DNA of 64,000 bases, from NCBI RefSeq assembly GCF_001188955.3, contig NZ_JPRF03000020.1:95406-159405 (forward strand), given 5' to 3'. The position numbers and the translations under genes were made by a program. Below are positions 27,956-36,050 of this stretch, piece after piece. Every line of letters begins with the position of its first letter. Positions within the stretch are counted from its first letter, which is position 1. This DNA comes from Kitasatospora aureofaciens. GTDB taxonomy: Bacteria; Actinomycetota; Actinomycetes; Streptomycetales; Streptomycetaceae. Below the pieces are notes generated by a model. The model worked only from the letters and a program-made list of their open reading frames with translations. It had not been told where the DNA came from and did not search any database.

Positions 27956-29221
27956 TCAGTTCACCCCGGCGGCGTGCTGGAGGACCGGCAGGGTCACCGC
28001 GCCGGCGAAGACCCGGCCGTCGTCGGTGAGCAGGACGTTGACGACCTTGGTGCTGATCAGGGTGCCGCCGCCGACCGGCTTGCCGAGCGACTTCACCAGG
28101 GCCTGCGGGTTCATCGGCCGGCCGTGCTGCTTGCCCTGCTTGCCGTTGCCCTGCGAGCCCTGCGCGGGCGCCTCGACGCCGGTGGGCAGCTGGGTGGAGA
28201 CCACCGCCGTCCAGCCCTCGCCGATCACGTTCACCCCGTCGTGGCCCTTGCCCCGGTCGCCCTTCCCGCCCTGGTCGCCCTTCTTGTCCTGGGCGTCGTG
28301 ACCGGCCGCCGCCTCGTCCGCCTTCTTCTCCGTCACCTTGGCCCCCTTGGGCGCGGTGAAGTCGAAGGTCTTGGCCGTGGGCTCGGCGAAGGACACGTCG
28401 GTGAAGTGGACGTCCAGCACGGTGGAGCCGTCGGTGGACTTCACCACCACCGCGAGCGGCACCCCGTTGTCGGCGGCGACCGAGATCCGCACCTCGGAGA
28501 CGGTCGAGCCGGACTGGGTCGGCTTGACGCTCAGCTGGTACGCCTTCTGTCCGGCCACGTTGGCCGTCCCGGCCACGGTGACGGAGGTGGTGCCGGCGCT
28601 GCCGGTGAGGAACTGCCTGGCGGCCTCCTGGGGGGTGGCCGGCACCCCGGTCAGCGGCGCCTTCGGTGCCTTGGCCCCGGTGTGCCCGGCCGGACGCCCC
28701 GTCATGTGCAGGGCGGTGTTGGTCGAGCTGTCCCAGGCCCAGCTCTGGTCGCCGTTGCGGACCAGGGTGTAGCCCGCCATGTTCTCCATCAGGTCCACCC
28801 GCTGGCGGTCCGGACCGTCCACCGCGACCCGCAGGGTCTGGTCGCCGCCGAGCAGGCCGAGCAGCTTGGACTGCGGGTCCGCCGAGGCCCCGCCCTGGTC
28901 GCTGCCGTGCCCGGCGGCCGCACCGAGCCCGCCGGCCGCGGCGCCCAGCAGCTGGCTGGGCACCCCGAGGTCGGTGGAGACGGAGACCGTCCCGGACAGG
29001 GCCTGGGTGTCGGACCCGAGCACCTTGGTCACCACCTGCTCGGCCGACAGCTGCGGCAGGTCCGGCGGCGAGTCGGCGGCCAGCGCCGGCACCAGCCCCA
29101 CCCCGGCGGCGATCACCGCGCCCACCGCCACCGGCACCCCGGCCCGCACCAGGGTGCGCCGCCGTGAGCGGTACGGCACCCCGCCGTCCAACTGGTCCTC
29201 CACCGCCGTCTCATTGGTCAT
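27956..29221 (-). CDS. Secreted LolA/RseB-like (DUF2092) protein
   Basis: 421 residues. A basic cytoplasmic head (RSRRRTLVRAG) and one hydrophobic helix (about residues 29-50, VPVAVGAVIAAGVGLVPALA) act as signal or anchor. The body fits the LolA/LppX/RseB fold: LSAEQVVTKVLGSDTQALSG, YTLVRNGDQSWAWDSSTNTA and VSEVRISVAADNGVPLAVVV. A Lys/Gly/Asp-rich insert (about residues 285-320) interrupts it. ATG 29221 (MTNETAVED) is chosen for AGAGGAG ten bases upstream. As first gene of an operon with an ABC exporter, it may carry or sense a lipid or lipoprotein, but that is inference. Confidence 0.8.
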   Translation of the reverse strand: MTNETAVEDQLDGGVPYRSRRRTLVRAGVPVAVGAVIAAGVGLVPALAADSPPDLPQLSAEQVVTKVLGSDTQALSGTVSVSTDLGVPSQLLGAAAGGLGAAAGHGSDQGGASADPQSKLLGLLGGDQTLRVAVDGPDRQRVDLMENMAGYTLVRNGDQSWAWDSSTNTALHMTGRPAGHTGAKAPKAPLTGVPATPQEAARQFLTGSAGTTSVTVAGTANVAGQKAYQLSVKPTQSGSTVSEVRISVAADNGVPLAVVVKSTDGSTVLDVHFTDVSFAEPTAKTFDFTAPKGAKVTEKKADEAAAGHDAQDKKGDQGGKGDRGKGHDGVNVIGEGWTAVVSTQLPTGVEAPAQGSQGNGKQGKQHGRPMNPQALVKSLGKPVGGGTLISTKVVNVLLTDDGRVFAGAVTLPVLQHAAGVN

Positions 29222-29333
29222 GGCGTATTCAACTCCTCTGGGAACGAGTGCGTTTGGCACTGCTCCTCCATTAGAGGCCGGTGCCGCCGCCGCGTCATCG
29301 CCCTGCAGGGTCACTTCGAGGTGAACCTGATGG

Positions 29334-29369
29334 GTACATCGACCCTGAGACGGCCTCAGGGTTGTGTAC
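29334..29369. promoter_or_regulatory. Nested inverted repeat upstream of fbiC
   Basis: Outer arms GTACA (29334-29338) and TGTAC (29365-29369) enclose inner arms ACCCTGAG (29342-29349) and CTCAGGGT (29355-29362). It lies where the -35 region of the fbiC promoter should be, so it looks like an operator, although a short antisense terminator cannot be excluded. Confidence 0.5.
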
Positions 29370-29390
29370 TACCCACGTACCGCCCTGGCG

Positions 29391-29396
29391 TAGGGT
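29391..29396 (+). promoter_or_regulatory. -10 element of a probably leaderless fbiC promoter
   Basis: TAGGGT ends six bases before the fbiC ATG at 29403, putting the expected transcription start on the A of the ATG. There is no Shine-Dalgarno sequence, which fits a leaderless message. Confidence 0.5.
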
Positions 29397-29402
29397 CGCG
29401 CC

Positions 29403-31991
29403 ATGGACGGAACCGCCACGGACGCAAGCAACCCCCCGACCGCTAACGCGATGCGGCGCGCCCTGCGCCGCGCCCGGGCCGGCGTCGCCCTCGACCTGAC
29501 CGAGGCCGCCGTGCTGCTCCAGGCCAGAGGCGAGGACCTGCGCGACCTGTGCGCCAGTGCCGCCCGGGTGCGTGACGCCGGCCTGGAGGCGGCCGGCCGT
29601 CCCGGCGTCATCACCTACTCCAAGAGCGTCTTCGTCCCGCTCACCCGGCTCTGCCGCGACAAGTGCCACTACTGCACCTTCGCCACCGTCCCTGGCAAGC
29701 TGCGCCGGGCCGGGCACGGGATGTTCATGTCCCCGGACGAGGTGCTGGAGGTGGCCCGGCGCGGGGCCGAACTCGGCTGCAAGGAAGCCCTGATCACGCT
29801 CGGCGACAAGCCCGAGGACCGCTGGCCCGAGGCCCGCGAGTGGCTGGACGCGCACGGCTACGACGACACCATCGCCTACGTCCGGGCGATGTCCGTCCGC
29901 ATCCTGGAGGAGACCGGGCTGCTCCCGCACCTCAACCCCGGGGTGCTGAGCTGGACGGACTTCCAGCGGCTCAAGCCGGTCTCCGCCTCGATGGGCATGA
30001 TGCTGGAGACCACCGCCACCCGGCTGTGGAGCGAGCCCGGCGGCCCCCACCACGGCTCCCCGGACAAGGAACCGGCCGTCCGGCTGCGGGTGCTGGAGGA
30101 CGCGGGCCGCAGCTCCGTGCCGTTCACCAGCGGGCTGCTGATCGGCATCGGCGAGACCCACCAGGAGCGCGCCGAGTCGCTGTTCGCGCTGCGCAGGGTG
30201 TCCCGGGCCTACCACGGCATCCAGGAGCTGATCCTGCAGAACTTCCGCGCCAAGCCGGACACGGCGATGCGCGGCATGCCCGACGCCGAACTCGACGAGC
30301 TGGTGGCCACGGTGGCGGTCGCCCGGCACCTGCTGGGCCCCACCGCCTGCCTCCAGGCGCCGCCGAACCTGGTGGACGGCGAGTACGAGCGGCTGATCGC
30401 GGCCGGCATCGACGACTGGGGCGGCGTCTCCCCGCTCACCCCGGACCACGTCAACCCCGAGCGCCCCTGGCCGCAGATCGACCGCCTGGCCGAACGTTCC
30501 GCCGCGGCCGGCTTCGAGCTGCGCGAGCGCCTGGCCGTCTACCCCGAGTACGTGCTGCGCGGTGAACCGTGGCTGGACCCGCGGGTCCTGCCGCACGTCC
30601 GTGCCCTGGCCGACCCGGCCACCGGCCTGGCGAACCCGGACGCCACCGTCCAGGGCCACCCCTGGCAGGAGCCCGAGGACCTGCCGGAGGCGTACGGCCG
30701 GACCGACCTGCACACCGCCGTCGACACCGAGGGTCGCACCGGCGACCGCCGGGCCGACTTCGAGGACGTGTACGGCGACTGGGAGGTGCTGCGCGAACAG
30801 GTGCTGGCGAAGGGCGCGCCCGAACGCCTCGCCGGGGACCTGCGCGAGGCGCTGGCGGTGGCCGCCGACGACCCGGTGAAGCTCACCGACGACCACGCGC
30901 TGGCGCTGTTCCACGCGGACGGCCCGGCCCTGGACGCCCTGTGCCGGATCGCCGACGACGTCCGCCGCGACGCGGTCGGCGACGACGTCACCTACTGCGT
31001 CACCCGGAACATCAACTTCACCAACGTCTGCTACACCGGCTGCCGCTTCTGCGCCTTCGCCCAGCGCCGCACCGACGCCGACGCCTACACCCTGTCCCTG
31101 GAGCAGGTCGCCGAGCGGGCCGCCCAGGCCTGGGAGGTGGGCGCCACCGAGGTGTGCATGCAGGGCGGCATCCACCCGGACCTGCCCGGCACCGCCTACT
31201 TCGACATCGCCCGCGCGGTGAAGGAACGCGTCCCCGGCATCCACGTGCACGCCTTCTCCCCGATGGAGGTGGTCAACGGCGCGACCAGGACCGGGCTCTC
31301 GATCCGCGACTGGCTGCAGAAGGCCCAGGAGTCCGGCCTGGACACCATCCCGGGCACCGCCGCCGAGATCCTCGACGACGAGGTCCGCTGGGTGCTCACC
31401 AAGGGCAAGCTGCCGGCCGCGACCTGGGTCGAGGTGGTCACCACCGCGCACGAGCTGGGCATCCGCTCCTCCTCCACCATGATGTACGGGCACGTGGACA
31501 CCCCCGCGCACTGGCTCGGCCACCTGCGGCTGCTCGCAGAGATCCAGCAACGCACGGGCGGGTTCAGCGAGTTCGTCACCCTCCCGTTCATCCACACCAA
31601 CGCCCCGGTCTACCTGGCCGGCATCGCCCGCCCCGGACCGACCGCCCGGGACAACCGCGCGGTGGTCGCGATGGCCCGGCTGCTGCTGCACCCGCACATC
31701 CCCAACATCCAGACCAGCTGGGTCAAGCTCGGCGCGGAGGGCGCGGCCGAGATGCTCCGCTCGGGCGCCAACGACCTCGGCGGCACGCTGATGGAGGAGA
31801 CCATCTCGCGGATGGCCGGTTCGGCGTACGGCAGCTACAAGTCGGTGCGCGACCTCCAGGCGATCGCCGAGGCCGCGGGCCGGCCGCACCGCCAGCGCAC
31901 CACTCTGTACGGCGAGGTCCCGGCCGAGCGCCGGGAGGCGGCACTGGCCTCGGACGGGCACCTGCCGGAGCTGCTGCCCGTCCTGGACTAG
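29403..31991 (+). CDS. fbiC: 7,8-didemethyl-8-hydroxy-5-deazariboflavin (FO) synthase, CofG-CofH fusion
   Basis: 862-residue bifunctional radical-SAM enzyme that makes FO, the deazaflavin chromophore of coenzyme F420, from tyrosine and the ribityl-diaminouracil intermediate of riboflavin synthesis. Both radical-SAM clusters are present: CRDKCHYC (Cys84, Cys88, Cys91) in the CofG half and CYTGCRFC (Cys543, Cys547, Cys550) in the CofH half. [20 protein letters not shown] and [15 protein letters not shown] are CofH landmarks. The length equals that of mycobacterial FbiC. The ATG at 29403 has no ribosome site and sits directly after a -10 element. It shows that the organism makes F420. Confidence 0.97.
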   Translation: MDGTATDASNPPTANAMRRALRRARAGVALDLTEAAVLLQARGEDLRDLCASAARVRDAGLEAAGRPGVITYSKSVFVPLTRLCRDKCHYCTFATVPGKLRRAGHGMFMSPDEVLEVARRGAELGCKEALITLGDKPEDRWPEAREWLDAHGYDDTIAYVRAMSVRILEETGLLPHLNPGVLSWTDFQRLKPVSASMGMMLETTATRLWSEPGGPHHGSPDKEPAVRLRVLEDAGRSSVPFTSGLLIGIGETHQERAESLFALRRVSRAYHGIQELILQNFRAKPDTAMRGMPDAELDELVATVAVARHLLGPTACLQAPPNLVDGEYERLIAAGIDDWGGVSPLTPDHVNPERPWPQIDRLAERSAAAGFELRERLAVYPEYVLRGEPWLDPRVLPHVRALADPATGLANPDATVQGHPWQEPEDLPEAYGRTDLHTAVDTEGRTGDRRADFEDVYGDWEVLREQVLAKGAPERLAGDLREALAVAADDPVKLTDDHALALFHADGPALDALCRIADDVRRDAVGDDVTYCVTRNINFTNVCYTGCRFCAFAQRRTDADAYTLSLEQVAERAAQAWEVGATEVCMQGGIHPDLPGTAYFDIARAVKERVPGIHVHAFSPMEVVNGATRTGLSIRDWLQKAQESGLDTIPGTAAEILDDEVRWVLTKGKLPAATWVEVVTTAHELGIRSSSTMMYGHVDTPAHWLGHLRLLAEIQQRTGGFSEFVTLPFIHTNAPVYLAGIARPGPTARDNRAVVAMARLLLHPHIPNIQTSWVKLGAEGAAEMLRSGANDLGGTLMEETISRMAGSAYGSYKSVRDLQAIAEAAGRPHRQRTTLYGEVPAERREAALASDGHLPELLPVLD

Positions 31992-32161
31992 GACCTGTCG
32001 ATCAGGGGCCCCGGGTCGTCGTCGGGCCGGCGGCCGGGGCGGGGAACCGAAGTACGAGGGACGCCGTCGTTCCGCTCGCGCCTTCGAATACAGTGCCAGG
32101 GCGCGCGCCACGGCCGTGCGTCGCGCGGACCGGCCCCCACCCCGACGAAAGGCGCCCCGTC

Positions 32162-33280
32162 GTGATGCCACTGTGGTCACGAGCCCAGCAGCAGGACTTC
32201 CGCAGCCGGGTGCGCGGCTGCCTGCTCGGCGGTGCCATCGGTGACGCGCTCGGCGCCGGCGTCGAGTTCGAACCGCTGGAGAAGATCCGGGCCCAGCACG
32301 GCCCGCAGGGCGTCACCGGCTACGTCCCCGCGTACGGGCGCACCGGCGCCGTCACCGACGACACCCAGCTCAGCCTGTTCACGGTGGACGGCCTGATCCG
32401 CGCCCACATCCGGCGCGACACCGGCAGCTGGCACCCGCCCACCGACCTCCACCTGGCCTACCTGCGCTGGGCCGCCACCCAGCGCGACTGGGGCCCCGAC
32501 GAGCGCCGCCCGGACCTCGGCTGGCTCGGCCGCGAGGAGTGGCTGTACGCCCAGCGCGCCCCGGGCCAGGGCTGCCTGACCGGCCTCAGCGGACCGGACG
32601 GCGAGCGGCTCGGCACCCTGGAACGGCCCAAGAACCCGCACTCCAAGGCCTGCGGCACGGTGGTCCGGGCGGCGCCGTTCGGGCTGCTCACCACCTGGGA
32701 GCCGGGCCTGGTGTTCCAGCTCGCGGTGGAGTGCTCGGTGCTCACCCACGGCCACCCCACCGGCTACCTCGCGGCGGGCGCGCTCGCGGTGATCGTCCAG
32801 TCCGTGGCCCGCGGCGGCACCCTGGAGGAGGGCGTCCACCTGGCGCTGGCGCTGCTCTCCGAGCGGCAGGCGCACGAGGAGACCACCGCCGCCCTGCGGG
32901 CCGCGCTGGACGCGGTGCGGGCCGGCGAACCGTCCGCCGAGCGGGTCGAGGCGCTGGGGGAGGGCTGGGTCGCGGAGGAGGCGCTGGCCATCGCGGTCTA
33001 CTGCGCGCTGGTCGCCCACGACGTGCGCTCGGGGCTGCTGCTGGCCGTCAACCACTCCGGGGACAGCGACTCCACCGGCGCGATCTGCGGCAACCTGCTC
33101 GGGGTGCTGCACGGCGACACCGCGCTGCCCCCGGGCCTGGTGGCGGGACTGGAGGGGCGCGGGGCGATCCTCGAACTCGCCGACGACTTCGCGCTGGAGC
33201 TGATGCACGGCACCGAACTGCACGACCGGCAGAGCCCGGAGGGGGTCGACTGGGCCGCCCGCTACCCGGTGGCGCACTGA
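32162..33280 (+). CDS. ADP-ribosylglycohydrolase family protein
   Basis: 372 residues, DraG/ARH family, which removes ADP-ribose from proteins or small molecules using two Mg ions. Both metal-site motifs are intact: TDDTQLSLFT (Asp66, Asp67) and GDSDSTGAICGNLLG (Asp301, Asp303), with GCLLGGAIGDALGAGVEF at the N-terminus. GTG 32162 and ATG 32165 are adjacent; GTG has the better distance from AAAGG. No ADP-ribosyltransferase gene is next to it, unlike DraT-DraG or DarT-DarG pairs, so the target modification is unknown. A block of 16-base tandem repeats starts directly after the stop. Confidence 0.92.
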   Translation: MMPLWSRAQQQDFRSRVRGCLLGGAIGDALGAGVEFEPLEKIRAQHGPQGVTGYVPAYGRTGAVTDDTQLSLFTVDGLIRAHIRRDTGSWHPPTDLHLAYLRWAATQRDWGPDERRPDLGWLGREEWLYAQRAPGQGCLTGLSGPDGERLGTLERPKNPHSKACGTVVRAAPFGLLTTWEPGLVFQLAVECSVLTHGHPTGYLAAGALAVIVQSVARGGTLEEGVHLALALLSERQAHEETTAALRAALDAVRAGEPSAERVEALGEGWVAEEALAIAVYCALVAHDVRSGLLLAVNHSGDSDSTGAICGNLLGVLHGDTALPPGLVAGLEGRGAILELADDFALELMHGTELHDRQSPEGVDWAARYPVAH

Positions 33281-33370
33281 GCGGCCGGGCGGTGCGGCGG
33301 CCGGGTGGTGCGGTGGCCGGGTGGTGCGGCGGTCGGGTGGTGCGGTGGCCGGGTGGTGCGGCGGTCGTGC
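33281..33370. repeat. 16-bp tandem repeat array
   Basis: About five and a half copies of GCGGYGGYCGGGTGGT (Y = C or T) run without spacers directly from the stop codon of the preceding gene. The copies alternate between a GGC and a GGT variant, which suggests slippage of a two-copy unit. The array is not CRISPR-like because there are no spacers. It is noncoding. Confidence 0.8.
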
Positions 33371-33411
33371 CGTGGGAACGACCGTTCTGCGAAGGGGAGC
33401 CCACGACACGG

Positions 33412-33467
33412 CAGTTGCCCGTAGCGCGACCGCCGCTCGGGGCGACCGACACCGCTACGGGCAACTG
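33412..33467. terminator. Long-loop inverted repeat between convergent genes
   Basis: Perfect 15-base arms, CAGTTGCCCGTAGCG at 33412-33426 and its complement at 33453-33467, around a 26-base loop. It lies between genes ending at 33280 (plus) and 33487 (minus) and could terminate both, although the loop is long and there is no T-tail. Confidence 0.5.
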
Positions 33468-33486
33468 GGCCGAGCACGGATCCGGT

Positions 33487-33696
33487 TCAGACCTCGCCGA
33501 ATGCCCCCGCCGCCACGGCCGACGCGAACGCGTTCCAGGCCTCGGAGGAGAAGCGCAGTTGCGGGCCGTCCGGGTCCTTGGAATCCCGGACCGCCACCGC
33601 TCCCGCGGCCGGTCCGGCGATCTCCACGCAGGCGCCCTGGCCTCCACTGTGACTGCTCTTGCGCCAACGGGTTCCGTGCTCGGCGGGGGTGCTCAT
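33487..33696 (-). CDS. DUF397 small protein (partner of the XRE regulator)
   Basis: 69 residues with the DUF397 pattern: RWRKSSHSGGQGACVEIA, VAVRDSKDPDGPQLRF and SSEAWNAFASAV. The ATG at 33696 overlaps the upstream XRE stop in an ATGA arrangement and has AAGGGA upstream. In streptomycetes DUF397 proteins are encoded with DUF5753/XRE regulators (WhiJ/AbaA-type clusters, also described as Scr1-like toxin-antitoxin-like pairs). Which member has the active role is not settled. Confidence 0.92.
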   Translation of the reverse strand: MSTPAEHGTRWRKSSHSGGQGACVEIAGPAAGAVAVRDSKDPDGPQLRFSSEAWNAFASAVAAGAFGEV

Positions 33697-34556
33697 TCGT
33701 GGTATCCCTTTTCGATGTCGGCTATCAGCGACCGGCTCTCCGCGACACCGAGTGCGGCCGCTCTCAGGTAGTCGTAGAGACCGGTATAGCGGCGCACATC
33801 GGCCTCCTTCTCCAGGTAGAGATCGCTCGTCACACCTTCGAAGTAGACAACCGTGGAATCGGCTGACTCCGGGAACTCGAGCAGGGAGAATGTCCCGGTC
33901 ATGCCGGGATGGGCGCCGTGCGAGAACGGGATCACCTGGATGGTGATGTTCGGGCGCAGGCTCAGCTCCAGCATCTGCCGCAGCTGCCGGGCCATGACCT
34001 CGCGACTGCCCACCTCGCGGCGCAGCGCCGCCTCGTCTATGACGGTCCACAGGCTGCCGAGCTGGTTGTCGCCGTGGACGCGCTCCTGGCGCTTCATCCG
34101 CACCTGCACCCGGCGCTGCACCGCGTTGGCGTCGGTGTCCGGCTGGGTGCCCTCGACCACCGCCTGGGCGTACTGCTCGGTCTGCAGCAGACCGGGGATG
34201 AACGAGGACTCGTAGGCGCGGATCGAGGAGGCCTCCGCCTCCAGGCCGATGTAGACGCTGTACGGCGTCGGCATGTTGTTGAAGTCGTGCCACCAGCCGC
34301 GCTGGCGGGACTCCTTGGCCATCTCCATCAGGCTGCTGCGCATCTGCTCGTCGGAGACGTTGTACACGTCGCAGAGGTCGCGCACGTCGCGCTGGCTGAT
34401 GCTGCGGCGGCCGTTCTCCAGTCGGCTGATCTTCGACTGGGAGACCATCAGTCGGCCGGCCACCTCCTCCGCCGTCATCCCGAGGCCCTCGCGGAGCTTG
34501 CGCAGCTCCGAGCCGAGCCGCCGGCGGCGCACGGTGGGATTGATGTTCGCGGACAC
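33693..34556 (-). CDS. XRE-family regulator with DUF5753 domain (WhiJ/Scr1-like)
   Basis: 287 residues. The HTH_3 domain (about residues 10-65) contains LGSELRKLREGLGMTAEEVA, LMVSQSKISRLENGRRSISQ and DVRDLCDVYNV. The DUF5753 domain follows with SFIPGLLQTEQYAQAV, RMKRQERVHGDNQ, LEFPESADSTVVYFEGVTSD and the C-terminal VRRYTGLYDYLRAAALG. GTG 34556 is chosen because GGAGG precedes it at six bases; the frame is open 33 codons further without a signal. It is coupled to the DUF397 gene by a four-base overlap. Such pairs modulate development and antibiotic production in Streptomyces, and the specific target here is unknown. Confidence 0.92.
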   Translation of the reverse strand: MSANINPTVRRRRLGSELRKLREGLGMTAEEVAGRLMVSQSKISRLENGRRSISQRDVRDLCDVYNVSDEQMRSSLMEMAKESRQRGWWHDFNNMPTPYSVYIGLEAEASSIRAYESSFIPGLLQTEQYAQAVVEGTQPDTDANAVQRRVQVRMKRQERVHGDNQLGSLWTVIDEAALRREVGSREVMARQLRQMLELSLRPNITIQVIPFSHGAHPGMTGTFSLLEFPESADSTVVYFEGVTSDLYLEKEADVRRYTGLYDYLRAAALGVAESRSLIADIEKGYHE

Positions 34557-34815
34557 GTCGACCTCCGGCCGAACCTCTGGTGATCGTTGGAACGGCAGCC
34601 CTCGGAACACTTCGGACATTGGGACCAACCCCCCTGACTTGGAGCAGCATGACACCTTGGGCCAGCTCGGCGCCGGGGAATCACAGCAGCGCAGTAGAAC
34701 AGATCATCGGAAAAGCGCGTCCGTGAGACACCGGGAGCTCCCAGGTGGTAATGCGGCTCGGCGACTCGAACCGGTAGTGAGCCGGTGGGCCCCGGCGGGC
34801 CTCCGGGAACGGCAG

Positions 34816-34859
34816 AGGGGCGGTCGCCGGGCGACTTGCGTCGCGGGGCGACCGCCCCT
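34816..34859 (-). terminator. Hairpin downstream of the GPP34 gene
   Basis: Perfect 13-base arms (34816-34828 and 34847-34859) with an 18-base loop that itself contains a small GCGAC/GTCGC stem. It lies about 150 bases past the minus-strand stop at 35011. Confidence 0.65.
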
Positions 34860-34872
34860 GGTGCTACTGGTG

Positions 34873-34906
34873 GTGCCGGTCGTGCCGGTCGTGCCGGTCG
34901 TGCCGG
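34873..34906. repeat. 9-bp tandem repeat GTGCCGGTC
   Basis: Almost four contiguous copies of GTGCCGGTC in the noncoding stretch beside the hairpin. Confidence 0.8.
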
Positions 34907-35010
34907 CGGTACGGAGTTGCGCGGACGGTGGTTCAGCGCCTTCGGCGGGCGTGAACGGTGTGCTGCACGCTGCCGGACGCGCCGCCGGGCACGCCGTCGG
35001 CGGTTTCGGA

Positions 35011-35751
35011 TCAGCGGACCGCGACCCGTGGGGCGGCGACCCGCCCGCCCGAGGTCCGGCCCGCGGCACGGGCACCGGGGCGGCCGGTGGCGGCCCCGGA
35101 ACTCTGGGAAGAACGGTTCTGCTGTGTCGGCAGGCCGTTCTGCACGTCCATCACGGCGTGCGCGACCATCCCGCCCAGCGGGTCGTACCGGATCAGGTCG
35201 CGCAGCCGCGATCGTGAGGACCGGCCCTCGTTGCCCGGGTACAGGTGCTTGCCCAGCCCCACCGAGTGGGCGAGGGCCGCGAGCGCGGCCGTCCGCGGGT
35301 CCGGCGGCACGCCGGTGCGGATCGCGGTGTCCAGCCGCTGCTTGATCGCGGCGTTGGTGCAGTCGTCCGACGCCTGGTACCGGGTCGTCGGCAGCACCCC
35401 GCACACCTGCCCCGGCACGGCCGTGACCATGCCGCAGCGTTCCAGGTGCGCCAGGTACGTCTGCCGCAGCCCCAGCCGGGGCCCGCCGATCCAGTGCGCG
35501 GCGCGGACCGGACTGCCGCGTCGTCGCAGCAGCTCCAGTGCGTGGTCAAGGGTCGGGTCGCCGGTCGGCCGTGCGAGCACGACGGCGATCCGGTCGCCCT
35601 CCGGTACGATCCGTCCGGCCAGGGACAGCTCGACGAGCTGCGCCCCGGCGAGTCCGAGGTCGAGGGTCTGCGGCTGCGCCGTGGTACCCGTGGTCGGGTC
35701 CAAAGCGAGCAGCAAGAGTTCCTCGGGAACAGTTCTGCGGCTCTTGCCCAT
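35011..35751 (-). CDS. GPP34 (GOLPH3/VPS74) family protein
   Basis: 246 residues, mostly alpha-helical. It matches the bacterial GPP34 family: VPEELLLLALDPTTG at the N-terminus, LAGAQLVELSLAGRI, DHALELLRRRGSPVRAAHWI, TAALAALAHSVGLGKHLYPG and RLRDLIRYDPLGGMVAHAV. In eukaryotes the fold binds PI4P and retains Golgi glycosyltransferases; in actinobacteria the role is unknown. The last 35 residues are an Arg/Ala/Gly/Ser-rich tail. ATG 35751 (MGKSRRTVPEE) has GGGAGG upstream; the frame is open much further without a signal. It is divergent from the carboxypeptidase gene. Confidence 0.88.
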   Translation of the reverse strand: MGKSRRTVPEELLLLALDPTTGTTAQPQTLDLGLAGAQLVELSLAGRIVPEGDRIAVVLARPTGDPTLDHALELLRRRGSPVRAAHWIGGPRLGLRQTYLAHLERCGMVTAVPGQVCGVLPTTRYQASDDCTNAAIKQRLDTAIRTGVPPDPRTAALAALAHSVGLGKHLYPGNEGRSSRSRLRDLIRYDPLGGMVAHAVMDVQNGLPTQQNRSSQSSGAATGRPGARAAGRTSGGRVAAPRVAVR

Positions 35752-36050
35752 CCAAGCCTCCCCGCGTGGATGAGAGACAGGGTGACGCCTCTCACACGGG
35801 CTTGTCGAGTACGCCTCCGAATCGTGACCTTGCGGTGAAGGCGCGGAACCGGCGGCCTCCGGCCCGGCGTCTGACTCTCGAACAGACAGCGGTGCGGCCG
35901 TGCGGCGGCAATAAGCGCCGGTCGGGCGGGGTGTGCGCGGCTGGATCGACCGTCGGTGGCGGAGACTGTACAGGTACACGGGGCGGGGCGTCGGCTTCCC
36001 GAAATCGGGTCTGCCGGTGCCCCGCCGGGGCGTTGAGGAGGCTGGGATAC

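Larger units (their letters stand above)
34557..35010. other. 454-bp gene-free region upstream of XRE and downstream of GPP34
   Basis: Contains the XRE promoter region (34560-34720), a strong hairpin (34816-34859) that ends transcription of the GPP34 gene on the minus strand, and 9-base tandem repeats (34873-34906). Open frames here are repeat-driven and Gly/Thr or Arg/Pro-rich, with no family resemblance. Confidence 0.6.

Noticed and set aside
30569..32161. Upstream extension of the ADP-ribosylglycohydrolase frame through fbiC
   Set aside because: This part is a shadow of fbiC in another frame; the family domain begins at 32162 behind AAAGG.
33281..33370. CRISPR-like repeats
   Set aside because: The copies are contiguous with no spacers and no cas genes are present.
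34704..35075. Gly-Thr-repeat open frame near 34.8 kb
   Set aside because: It is driven by the 9-base tandem repeat and has no family resemblance or ribosome site.
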